Part shown: in pieces, positions 11,930 through 20,703 of the stretch | How positions within the stretch are numbered: the stretch's first letter is position 1 | Layout: each line of letters starts with the position of its first letter | DNA from: Eutreptiella sp. 'Long Island Sound 2002' | Taxonomy: Eukaryota; Euglenozoa; Euglenophyceae; Eutreptiales; Eutreptiaceae | Direction of reading: 5' to 3' | DNA length: 64,000 nt | Assembly (NCBI GenBank): GCA_964036045.1 | Contig: OZ038385.1 | Coordinates: 1,922,001 to 1,986,000 of the forward strand | Notes under the pieces: model-generated | What the model saw: the letters and a program-made list of their open reading frames with translations, nothing else | Told to the model about the DNA's origin: nothing | Databases searched by the model: none | Translations under genes and position numbers: made by a program

Positions 11930-12661
11930 TCAGATGTAGGTCTTGTCCCTCTTCCACTGTTCTTGGTTGACCAGGAGGGGTTCAAGGCGTTTCTCCAAGC
12001 GCTTGTAGATATCCCCGAACTCCTTCAGGTACTCTGCTTGTTGGAGTCCATCTATGGGGCGTATCATAGTCATGTTGAGGTCCAAGTGCACGTCCGTACG
12101 GCTGTACGCCTCCTTAGCCAGCGCTTCAGACCGGGTACCAATCAGGGCATCGAAGTTGTTGCGGCTGATGTAGTCTGCACACTCGTTCTTCACTCCCTGG
12201 ATATGGTGTATCGTCAGCCGTAGTTGGCTGAGGTAGGTCCACCAGCGCCGTAGCTTGGCCTTCTCAGGTGGGGAACCCTTCTGGAAAGTGCGGATCGGCT
12301 CTTGGTCGCACAGCCAGACCACAGGGTTACTCCCCAACAGTCGTGCCTGAGAGGATAGCACCAGCATACCCGCGAGCAATTCCTGCTCATAGGTGGAGCA
12401 GTTCTTCCTGGCCTGGTTCCATTTCCAGTTCCAGTGGCCCAGGGGTACTAGGACCCACTTGTCGTCAGGGTAGCTGTGCTTGAGAGTTCCATCTTGGTTG
12501 AGACCTTCAGTCCCCCATTGAGAAATAGCCGAGTCGAACTCCTCCTTCTCCAGTGCTTGCCATTGGAACAACGTTCCACCACCCCCCAAATTGCTGGCGT
12601 CGGTCACCAGGATAGTCTCCCGTTGTGCCCTAGGCACGCCCAGGCACTTAGCGTCCTGCAT
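11930..12661 (-). pseudogene. LTR-B copy 1 RNase H region (unit A)
   Basis: RNase H removes the RNA template during reverse transcription. Visible residues are VTDASNLGGGGTLFQW (first Asp), YEQELLAGM (Glu) and WLCDQEPIRTF (Asp). The spacing between the first Asp and the Glu is unusually long in this family. It is followed by ADYISRNNFDALIG and a linker to integrase. A deletion upstream joins KLEK of the RT directly to CLGVPRAQ; copy 2 has about 260 bp more here. The deletion is in both tandem units, so it predates the duplication. Confidence 0.8.
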
Positions 12662-12667
12662 GAAACC

Positions 12668-12856
12668 TCACTTCTCCAGCTTGAGTCGTGTGTGGTTCTC
12701 TTGGCAGACCGCAAAGAACTCACCCATGAGGATTAGGTGATCCTCCTGCGTATTGGTCCCGAGGCATACATCGTCGATGTGCGCCTCCATCTGGGCCCCA
12801 CGGGATATGAGTTCTTGCACCTTGGGTCTTCGTATGGACAAGATCTTGTTCATCAG
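12668..12856 (-). pseudogene. LTR-B copy 1 RT fragment at the end of unit A
   Basis: About 61 codons from MNKILSIRRPKVQEL to HTRLKLEK, including HIDDVCLG, the RT active-site box of this family (the YxDD position). It begins abruptly at the duplication junction, where LMNKIL is joined to the integrase fragment of unit B, so no RT can be made from it. Confidence 0.85.
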
Positions 12857-13155
12857 CCCCCGAACTTCGGCATCTCCGTGTAGTCCACGTAGAGAACACT
12901 GTTAGCACAGTGAGGGATGGGCAGGGTCGAGTAGAGACCTCTGTCCCTAATATCCCCCGGTTTGCAGGACCTACACGGGCACTTGTCCACGATAGGCTGG
13001 TGGGTCTTCCACAGTTGGTCATCAGTCCACGTAGTGTGGAACCACTGCTTGAATAGCCTCAGGATACGGTCAGCACCCACATGACCACTGGACTGATGGG
13101 TCCACTTCAGCAGCGCTCGGACTCTGTCAATGGGTACCACGATGCGGTCCTCGTG
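12857..13155 (-). pseudogene. LTR-B copy 1 integrase N-terminal fragment (unit B)
   Basis: It repeats the first part of the integrase: RVALLKWTHQSSGHVG-like sequence, CPCRSCKPG, and the YVDYTEMPKFGG strand with the first catalytic Asp, then stops at the duplication junction. The in-frame TGA before it (13,156) is also in unit A (11,930), so it is older than the duplication. Confidence 0.85.
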
Positions 13156-13644
13156 TCAGAGGTAGGTCTTCTCCCTCTTCCACTGTTCTTGGTTGACCAG
13201 GAGGGGTTGGCTGAGGTAGGTCCACCAGCGCCGTAGCTTGGCCTTCTCAGGTGGGGGACCCTTCTGGGAAGTGCGGACCGGCTCTTGGTCGCACAGCCAG
13301 ACCACAGGGTTACTCCCCAACAGTCGTGCCTGAGAGGATAGCACCAGCATACCCGCGAGCAATTCCTGCTCATAGGTGGAGCAGTTCCCCCTGGCCTGGT
13401 TCCATTTCCAGTTCCAGTGGCCCAGGGGTACTAGGACCCACTTGTCGTCAGGGTAGCTGTGCTTGAGAGTTCCATCTTGGTTGAGACCTTCAGTCCCCCA
13501 TTGGGAAATAGCCGGGTCAAACTTCTCCTTCTCTAGTGCTTGCCATTGGAACAACGTTCCACCACCCCCCAAATTGCTGGCGTCGGTCACCGGGATAGTC
13601 TCCCCTTGTGCCCTAGGCACGCCCAGGCACTTAGTTTCCTGCAT
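13156..13644 (-). pseudogene. LTR-B copy 1 RNase H (unit B, internally deleted)
   Basis: This is a second copy of the RNase H region, with VTDASNLGGGG, YEQELLAGM and WLCDQEPVRT. The part after WWTYLSQ up to PLLVNQEQW, about 230 bp, is missing compared with unit A. It is close in sequence to unit A. Confidence 0.85.
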
Positions 13645-13650
13645 GAAACC

Positions 13651-14437
13651 TCACTTCTCCAGCTTGAGTCGTGTGTGGTTCTCTTGGCAGACCGCAAAGA
13701 ACTCACCCAAGAGGATTAGGTGATCCTCCGGGGTATTGTTCCCGAGGCATACATCGTCGATGTGCGCCTCCATCTGGGCCCCACGGGATATGAGTTCTTG
13801 CACCTTGGGTCTTCGTCGTAGGATGGACAAGATCTTGTTCATCAGCTCTTTGAATACAGCGGAGGCGTTGGCCACGCCAAACGGCATGACCTTCCACTTG
13901 AACACCCTCCCCTGACGGGTGATGAAGGCTAGTAGCTCCTGAGCGTTGGGCGTCAGGTCCACCTGCCAGAATCCGCTTCTCTTGTCCATCTCGCCTTGTA
14001 GCGACAGGAGGCTATCTTCTCCAGGGTAGACTCCATATTAGGAATGGACCCTGAGTGGTTCAGCGTTTTCTTGTTCAGCTCTCCGTAGTACACTACCAGC
14101 CGTTTGGCTGTAGACCCAAGTTTGGCCAACAGGAAACAGGGGCTGCAGTGTTGGGGGTAGTCCCCGTCCTTGTACTCCAGGACTAGGCCAGCGTCGATAC
14201 ATTCTTGTATCTGTCGCTCAATCTCGTCGGCCTGCTCTTTAGGAGCCGGATAGGGTCTCCTCCGGATCTTGTGACCCACGAACTCGGGTTTCAGCTTGAG
14301 GTCCATCTGTACCAGCTTGTCACATGAGGCTGGGGTTGGTAGTCTCCCGAATACCTCCTGATAGGTCCTTATGAGCTTCAGCGACGGTGGGTCCAATAGC
14401 TCGATCTTGTCCTCCATGTCCTCATCAGAGTGTAAGT
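13651..14437 (-). pseudogene. LTR-B copy 1 reverse transcriptase, main part
   Basis: Reverse transcriptase copies element RNA into DNA. Read from 14,437 downward it shows TYQEVFGRLPTP, VQMDLKLKPEF, RRRPYPAPKEQADEIERQIQ and a CSPCFLLAKLGS strand. Then come DKRSGFWQVDLTP (first catalytic Asp), VMPFGVANASAVF and HIDDVCLG (active-site pair intact here). A frameshift near 13,980 separates the two halves. It is collinear with copy 2 (60,126-62,435). The LINE insertion cuts it from its upstream part, which resumes at 46,092; the target duplication at 14,438 lies in the codons just before SDEDMEDK. Confidence 0.88.
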
Positions 14438-14452
14438 TGCTTGCCCCCTGAG
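14438..14452. repeat. 15-bp target-site duplication of the LINE, left copy
   Basis: TGCTTGCCCCCTGAG, identical to 46,077-46,091. Joining the two flanks through one copy restores a continuous LTR-B frame (ITQGASNLHSDED), which proves the insertion endpoints. Confidence 0.93.
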
Positions 14453-14466
14453 GTAGGTAGGTAGGT
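14453..14466. repeat. 3' terminal simple-repeat tail of the LINE
   Basis: GTAGGTAGGTAGGT on the plus strand, that is (CCTA)-type repeats at the 3' end of the element, directly against the target duplication. Several LINE groups end in short tandem repeats instead of poly(A). Confidence 0.6.
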
Positions 14467-16334
14467 GCACCCGGTAGTGGAGAGGCGGCCCATGGTTCCC
14501 CCTGGCGTCGCCCCTGTGACGAACAGAAAGAGGCTCCGCGCGTGAAGAGGGGAGGCGGCTTACATCCCGCTAGACCTGACTGTTGGCCCCCAACAAAGCG
14601 GCCCCGGGCAACACCGGGAGGGCTGATCGCCGCCAGCGTGACGTGCTTGTCTCGCCGGGAGGGTGTGCCCTCGTGCTTGCGCACGTCCCCTCCTTTGGGC
14701 GGAACCATAGAGGTTCACCGGACTTCCTGGCGTATCCCATTCCCGAGGCATGCATGCACGTTCTTGGTACTAGGGTTCCGAGGCGCTTGGGTGTCGCACG
14801 CTCCGCCTCGAGACCCAAAGCAGCGCAGGCCTTAGGATGCAGCCTTACCCCCGGTCTCCGGATCTCGTTGGGCCGGGTCACCTGCATGGCACGGGCTGCC
14901 TCAGTGCCCGGGCTGTGGGCACTGGGTTTCCTACTGTTGTGCGGCGTTTGTGTTTGGGTCCGGTTTGCGGTTGGGTGTTGGTTTTGTTAACCCCGCCAGT
15001 CCCAGCTGGGGTCTTGGTCGGGTGTGTTTTGGCACGGTTTGTGGTGTTGTCCCTCTAGTGTCGGCTGTTTGTGGTGTTCGTGGTTGGAGTTTGGTTTTGG
15101 CCTGCTTATGGGACGTGTGTGGTTTCATGTGCGCCCCGCTTGCCCCTCGCCGTTTCCGGTACCGGCGTGCGGTGTGGGCGTGCGTGCTGGGCCCGGGTCT
15201 CGGCTGTGCCCAGCCCTTCTCTGGCTGGGTTGTCGGGGTGTGTTTTTTTGCGCTTTTGTTTCTTTTTTTTTTTTTTGCCGGGCGTCCCTGTCCCGGGCCT
15301 TCTGGTCCCTCTCCCCCCATCTTCTTTCTTTCGAGGTGCGCTGCTGGCTCTTGTTTTCTTTCGTGGCGTGTGTTTGCATGTTTCGGTGTCCCTTTTCCCG
15401 GTGGGCTGCTGTTCCTGGCTTGATGTTGCCGGTTTTGGCTGGGTGGTCCCCCTGTGGCTTTTTTGGGGGTCCTGTCTTCGGTGCCTTCTGGGGGGGGGGG
15501 TTTGGCCGCCTCTGGTGGTGTTGGCGGGCGGTTTGGTGGCTGAGGGCCGTTTTTGCGCCCCCCCCCCTTCCCCCCTCTGTTGTTTTCTTTTTGGGGGGGG
15601 GGCCTGCCTGTTCCTCCCTCTGCCTTCCCTGGGCTGGCGCACGCACTGGCCCGCATTCAGTGTTGTCTTCCGGGCTGCTGTTGGCGGTTGCGTTCTGTTT
15701 GGCCGTGTTCCGGCCCCATGGCCCCTTCTTGCCGGGTTAGGTCCTGGCTCTGCCGGCTGGCCGGCTGCGCCAGGCGACCGCTTGTGGCTCTGGGTTAGGG
15801 GGCTGGGGTTGTTCGTGTCCTTTCCCCTCTGCGGTGCCGGTTTTAACCTTCTGGGTGGTCCGACACCGTTGTTGCCGGGCGCGCTGTGGCCCCGTGTGTG
15901 GCCTGCGGTGCTGGTGTGTGGCGTGCTGGTGCGGCGCTTTCCGGTATGTGTGGTGGCTCGCTGCGGTTAGTCATTTAGGATAGGGTCAGATGTGTCGTGT
16001 TGTGCCGCTCTGTGCCGCGTCGCGTCGCGTCGTGCTGTGGCGCGTTGCACTGTGGCGCGCTGTGGTGCGGTGTGCCGTGGGCTCGCGTTGTGCCGCGGTG
16101 GGTCAGTGGAGGTCAGCCTGGCCTGTGTCGTGGTGCGGAGTGCGGGCCGGAGTGTGGCTCGCTGGTGGCTGCAGGGAGCGGTTAGGTGTGGGTGTGTCGC
16201 TGGGTCCGTGCTGTGGGGGCTTGGGCGTGCCGCTCGGGCTGGTGGGTCGGGTAGGTCGCTCGCGTGACGGTCCGTGGGATTGCCCTCCCAGGGGACCTGT
16301 GCCTTGGTCCCGTGTCCTCTGGGGGTTTCGGTCC
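14467..16334 (-). other. 3' non-coding region of the LINE
   Basis: GC-rich DNA with strong strand asymmetry (G and T on the plus strand) and long homopolymers: a T run near 15,255-15,275, G runs near 15,491 and 15,593, and a C run near 15,560. 16,010-16,090 holds short GCGTCGCGTCGTG-like imperfect repeats. Open frames exist on both strands because stops are rare in such sequence; none shows a recognisable domain. Confidence 0.55.
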
Positions 16335-16984
16335 CTAGTCCTGGTCGTTGTGGCCGTGCCTTCGTCCTCCTCCGGTGCCTGTGAGGTGGCCCTTGTGGCG
16401 GCCGGGGTCGTCGCCTGGCGTTGAGGGCGTGGTGGTGCGCCGTGTGGCAGCGTTCCCTGCGGCTTCCTCTGTGGGTGTGGCCCGTTCTCCCCGTGTAGGT
16501 GTGCCCTCCCTTCCCCATGTGGTTTCCGGTGGCTCGTGGGTGTGCGCTGGTGTGATCCGTACGGCGTCCGATGCTTGCTTCGGCGGTGTGTGTTGGGGGG
16601 TGCGCCCCAGGGAGTTGTGGGGCGTTCGGTGGGGGTGGGGCGGCGCTAGTCCCCCCGTCGTGGTATGCCCTTCCTGGGTGTGGGTCGTGGCGTTTGCCGT
16701 GGTGCCCTTTTCCTCCGTGCCTTGGTCCCCGCTCCCGCCCCTTCCTGGTTCTTGCGTGGTTTCCTGCCCCCATGTGGTGTCTCTTCCAGCGTCCTGTCCC
16801 TGTGAGTGCCTGCCCTCACTTGGGGCCCCTCCGTGCCCTCTTGCCTGAGTGCCCCTTGGTGTCCCTTGCCCTCCCCTTGCCCGACGTCCCAGGCCTTGGG
16901 GTGGGTGGTCTGGAGCCACTGGCAGAGGGCTTGGGGGGTGTAGGGGGGGCGGAGGCCCTGGACCACATCGCAGAGGAGGGCCTC
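16335..16984 (-). pseudogene. Downstream continuation of the RS-rich LINE ORF
   Basis: After the TGA at 16,985 the same frame reads on with a non-repetitive, domain-like composition (EALLCDVVQGLRPPYTPQ, then LCQWLQTTHPKAWDVG) before turning low-complexity near 16,860. The TGA could be a mutated CGA. Read this way the C-terminal domain of the RS-rich protein ends near 16,870. The rest down to 16,335 is Gly/Thr/Arg-rich and may be non-coding. Confidence 0.35.
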
Positions 16985-18118
16985 TCATACCGCTGGTGGC
17001 ATGATGGCCTCCGGGGCGGCCTCGGTGGGGTCAGCGGGGGTGCGGGTGCGCACCTCCTGGAAGGTATGCACCATGTGCACCCCATCGTGCCTTCCCGCTC
17101 CCCCGGCCCACTTCACCCAGCGGCGGAGCTCCCGCAAAGTGGGGGCAGACCACCAGGCGAGGTGGGCGGGGGCCTGGGGGGGGGGGGGGTCCATGCCCGG
17201 GGTCCTGGAGCGGCGAGGGGAGGGCATGGACCTGCGGTGGTGGCGGGGGTGGCGGTGCCTGGGGGAGCGGGAGTGGGGGTGGCGGGGGCTGGGGGTGGGG
17301 GACGGGTACGGGGGGAGGGGGGAACGGGAGAGGGAGGTGGACATGGGGCGGCGGTGGCGCGCTTGGTGGCGTCCGGGGGAGCGGGAGTGGTGGTAGCAGG
17401 GGCTGGGGGTGGTGGATGGGTATGGGCGGCGGGGGGAACGGGGAGCCCGGTGGGGCCTGTGGGGCGAGGAGGAGGTGGACGTGGGGCGGCGGTGGCGTGC
17501 CTGGCGGCGTCGGGGGGAGCGGGAGCGGTGGTGACAGGGGCTGGGCGTTGGGGTCTTGTCTGGCCGGAGGGGGGAGGGGGAGGTGGACGTGGGGCGGCAG
17601 TGGCGCTCGTGGTGGCGCCCGGGGGAGCAGGAGCGGCTGGAGCGGGGTCTCGGGGGGTCGTGGTGGCACCTGGGGGAGCGGGAGCGGCGCGAGTGGGTGG
17701 TTGAGGCGCGGTGGCAGTGTGGGGAGTGTGGGCGCCGTGGGCGAGTGTGCCGTCCGGGGGGGGATCGGGAGCGCCGCCGTTTGCGGGACCGGGCCTCATC
17801 GCTCGAGTCTGGCCAGTCAGGAGGCATCGGCGGGTCCTGGGGGGCTTCGCGTGGTGGCGCCTGGTACTGGGGGGGGGGAGGGGAGGTCCCCCGTCGTCCA
17901 TGGATCCGCCACGTAGGGGTGTGGTGGCGGCAGCGGCTGGTGGTATGGGTCGAGTGACTGTCCTTGGCGGGGTTGGGCCCGGGGGGCCCCTTTGGCGTGG
18001 ACGTGGTGGCCAGGGGGATACGGATACGGTTCGTGGTACGGGGGGGGGTGGCTGGTACGGGGGGGGTGGCCCCTGGTGGTAGGTGGGGTATGCTGGTCGA
18101 GCGCTCGGTGGCTGCCAT
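16985..18118 (-). CDS. RS-rich LINE protein with NLS-like cluster and tandem repeats
   Basis: A 377-codon frame that starts with a true ATG at 18,118. The N-terminal third is Pro/Thr-rich. Near residue 110 is SSDEARSRKRRRSRSP, which looks like a nuclear localisation signal. Then come about three repeats of 35-45 residues rich in RS, SP and RH (SRSPGRHQARHRRP type). A non-repetitive end follows (LRELRRWVKWAGGAGRHDGV). The frame differs from the Ulp1-like ORF upstream, so this is either a third ORF or a frameshifted tail of the same protein. Basic RS-rich proteins often bind RNA, so a nucleocapsid-like role is possible. I know no named family for it. Strong composition bias lowers certainty that it is translated. 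Confidence 0.45.
   Translation of the reverse strand: MAATERSTSIPHLPPGATPPVPATPPRTTNRIRIPLATTSTPKGPPGPNPAKDSHSTHTTSRCRHHTPTWRIHGRRGTSPPPPQYQAPPREAPQDPPMPPDWPDSSDEARSRKRRRSRSPPGRHTRPRRPHSPHCHRASTTHSRRSRSPRCHHDPPRPRSSRSCSPGRHHERHCRPTSTSPSPLRPDKTPTPSPCHHRSRSPRRRQARHRRPTSTSSSPHRPHRAPRSPRRPYPSTTPSPCYHHSRSPGRHQARHRRPMSTSLSRSPLPPYPSPTPSPRHPHSRSPRHRHPRHHRRSMPSPRRSRTPGMDPPPPQAPAHLAWWSAPTLRELRRWVKWAGGAGRHDGVHMVHTFQEVRTRTPADPTEAAPEAIMPPAV
17200..17720 (-). repeat. Coding tandem repeats, 105-135 bp units
   Basis: The G-rich plus-strand units correspond to RHRRPTSTS...SRSP protein repeats on the minus strand. Three clear units follow one another, and they differ in length by multiples of three (about 35, 45 and 35 codons), as expected if the frame was kept under selection. 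Confidence 0.6.
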
Positions 18119-18348
18119 CCCATTCGCTGCTGCTGTTCGTGCACGGTGGGGCCCGGTGGGGTAGGGTGGTGGGCAGTGGTAGTGGTGGGGGTGGTGTTGG
18201 TAGTGGTGGTGGTGGGGCCGCTGGTGGTGGTGGTGTTGTTAGTGGTGGGGTTGGTGTTGCGGGTATGGCCCATGGACCCCTTGTGGGTTTTCCGGTCCCC
18301 CTTGTCAGGGTGGGGGGTTGGGCATCGTGGGCAGCCCCTGGGGCTGCA

Positions 18349-20699
18349 CTATGTGGTGGGCAGGGGGGGCTGGTTGGGGGCCGGGCTTGACGGTGACGGT
18401 GGTCGAGGGGTCCCACGTCCCTGGGTTCGTTTGGCCAGCGGTGGGGGTGGTTTGCGGGGGATGGATGACGGGGCGCTTGGTGACGGAGATGCGGACGAGG
18501 GCTTGGACGGGGTCGTGTTGGGTGGCCGCCTCTGCGGTGGTGGTGGGTGCCGGAGGGAGGGGGGCGTGGGTTGTGGTGGGTGGGGGGTCCTCGCTTGGGT
18601 GAGGGTCCGGGTCGGGGTGGTGTCGGTTGGGTTTGTGTCGTTGCGTTTGTGGTGTTGTGTGTGCTCGCGTGGGCGCCGGCTTGGGTTCGGGGTCGGGTTT
18701 GGGGTTGGGGTCCGGTTCCAGGTTGAGGAGGACCTCTGTCCGGAGGTGTGAGGGCGCCGATGTCGGGTCGGGGGTCTTCCCGGTGCGTTCCCGGGCTGCC
18801 CAAGTCGCCTGTGTGGGGGTCGGGGGGTCGGTGCGTGCGGCCGCGGCTTTGGCTTTTGCCGTGGCCTTGAGGACGAGGGCGGCGGGGAGGGGGGGGTCGG
18901 AGGATGAGGTGGAGGAGGTGGACGAGGGGAGGAGGAGGAGGAGGTGCCGGACGCGGGTTGGGCTGTGATGCCGGCGGGCTTGCGGGCGGCGGCTTCTGCT
19001 GCGGCCACAGCGGGGAGGATGGAGGGCATGTCCTCGGGCTGTAGGCTGGGGACGGGCGGCTGGGGGGGCCCGGTCGTGACCTGGCGGCCAGGCGGGCCGA
19101 TCTGGTCAGCAGCGGCGGGGGAGGGAGGCGCGGGGCTGTGGCCTTCTCCTTCTGGGCTTGGCTGGGCCCGGGTCCCGCAAAGTGCGAGGTTGTGTGGGTC
19201 GGCGTCCGCGGGGGGGAACAGTTCGCGTGGGCTGCATTCAGGGGCCGGGGGGGCTGGGCCTGGGTCTTCTGGGGTGTGTGCGGGGGGCGTGGGCGGGCCA
19301 CTGGGTGGGTTGGGCGTGCCGCGGGGCGCAGGGCTCCTCTCAGCGGGTGTGTGTGGGTTGTCCAGTGTTGGGGGTGGTGAGGGGTGTCCGGCGGGTGGGT
19401 GTGCCGCGGCCGTGTGCAGGTGTTCGGGCGGGTGAGGGAGGCCCGTGTCGCGGGGCCCGGGGGTGCGCGCGATGGTGGGCGTGTGTGGGTCTCTGGGTGA
19501 GCAGCAAGAGGGGAGGGGCATGGGCGGGGATTGTGTGGTGGGGTGTGCTGTGTCGGTGTATGTGTCCGCTCGCCGCGGCGCGCTTGTGTGGCCAGTTGTA
19601 GGTCGGGCGGTTTGGAGGAGAAGCTTGCCGTCTTCTGCTGCCGCGGCAAGGATTTCGCAGACGAGCTTGCGTATCTGGTGGACCTCTTGGTCAGTGGTGG
19701 GAAGGGGGTATGCTAGCTTAGGGCTAAGACCCACGCGGTTGAGGACCCTGTGGATGGCGTGGTACCCGCAGGTGAGGGATTGCTGCGGTCTGGTGGGGGG
19801 GTTTGGTCGCGTGTCCGGGCCCGCCTCGACTTGTGTGTGGGCGGTGGGGATGGCCCAAACCCAGGGCACGGTCCCCGTGGGTGGCCAGCGGCGCTTGATC
19901 CAGTGGGTCAGGCAGAGCATGGCCAATCCCAGGTGGTAGCCCGCCTTCCCTGAGGTGATTTGGGCCAGGGCGCGGGCTGGGAGCTTGTCCCCTGGCTGGA
20001 GGACGCCCCTGAGGACCCTGTGCTGGGTGGTGGGGTCCCCTACTGCCCCTGGTGGGGCGGTCCCTGGGGCGAGCATGGTGTCTGTCCCCTTGACGAGCCA
20101 TTGCGGGCCGGGGGACGTAGCCGTAGCGGCTATCACGTAGTAGTGCCCGCGCCCGAGGACTGTAACCCAGACCTCCGGCGGGGGGTGGTCACTGTCTGTA
20201 GGTGGGGGGGGGAGGTCGTCGTCTGGGGTGCGGAGGCCGGCGGTGCGGAGGGCGGTGTCGCGAGTTGGTGCGGTGGCCTGTTCCCACTGCTCCGGGCGGT
20301 TCGGGTCCGCTGGGTGGTCCTTCTCCGCTGGGGCCCGTCGTAGGTGTACGGTCCCTCGACGCGTGACATTGATGCCGGTGTCGTGCGTCAGGGCCTGGCC
20401 CCAGTCGATGGGGGGGATCCAGACGTGCTGGCCCTGGGTGTGTTTGCGGGCTCGCTAGAGTACGAGGTCTACGATGGCCTCGTGGAGGCCGCTGCCTGGG
20501 GTGGTCAGGTCCCGGAGGGCTGTGACGGTGAGCTTGGTCCAGTCGTCTTGTAGGCGGTACCAGCCCAGGGGGGTGGTCGGGGCCCTGCCTTGGAGGGTTG
20601 CTCGGAGGAGGTCGGGGTCGCTGATGGTGGCCGGTGTGAGGGGGGGGTGCCCCGGGTCCGGGGGGGGTGGGCTGGATGGGCTGCCGGGGTCTTGAGCGT
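18349..20699 (-). pseudogene. Ulp1-like cysteine protease candidate with Pro-rich C-terminus (LINE)
   Basis: The longest open part is 18,349-20,136, but the frame continues upstream to the LTR-A insertion at 20,700 with one TAG at 20,455. The N-terminal 250 residues look globular: YRLQDDWTKLTVTALRDL, HVWIPPIDWG, GHYYVIAAT, QWLVKGTDTML and PQQSLTCGYHAI. In Ulp1/adenain-type (C48/C5) proteases a His-aromatic strand, an Asp and a Q...CG motif form the active site. Here these would be His at 20,143-20,145, Asp at 20,080-20,082 and Cys at 19,768-19,770. The Asp-Cys spacing of about 104 residues is roughly twice that of Ulp1, so the assignment is tentative. The rest is Pro-rich and ends at TAG 18,349. 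Without the LTR-A insertion it is in frame with the RT-side ORF that ends at TAA 34,050. It could cut the LINE polyprotein or remove SUMO-like modifiers. Confidence 0.5.
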
Positions 20700-20703
20700 C
20701 TAC
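20700..20703. repeat. 4-bp target-site duplication of LTR-A copy 2, left
   Basis: CTAC, repeated at 33,899-33,902. It fixes the element boundary and shows LTRs of TG...TA type. Confidence 0.85.

Larger units (their letters stand above)
11631..13845 (-). repeat. Internal tandem duplication in LTR-B copy 1
   Basis: Unit A (11,631-12,856, 1,226 bp) and unit B (12,857-13,845, 989 bp) both run from CCCCCGAACTTCGG to TTGTTCATCAG. They carry the same order of integrase start, RNase H and RT end. Unit B lost about 230 bp, so its RNase H jumps from TYLSQ to PLLVNQ. The junction at 12,856 shows only an AG microhomology. Confidence 0.9.

Noticed and set aside
16571-17704. 377-codon Gly-rich plus-strand frame.
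   Set aside because: It is the antisense shadow of the RS-rich minus-strand ORF; the Gly/Val runs come from the repeat composition.
17200-17720. A CRISPR-like array.
   Set aside because: Units are contiguous coding repeats of variable length with no spacers, in a eukaryotic transposon.
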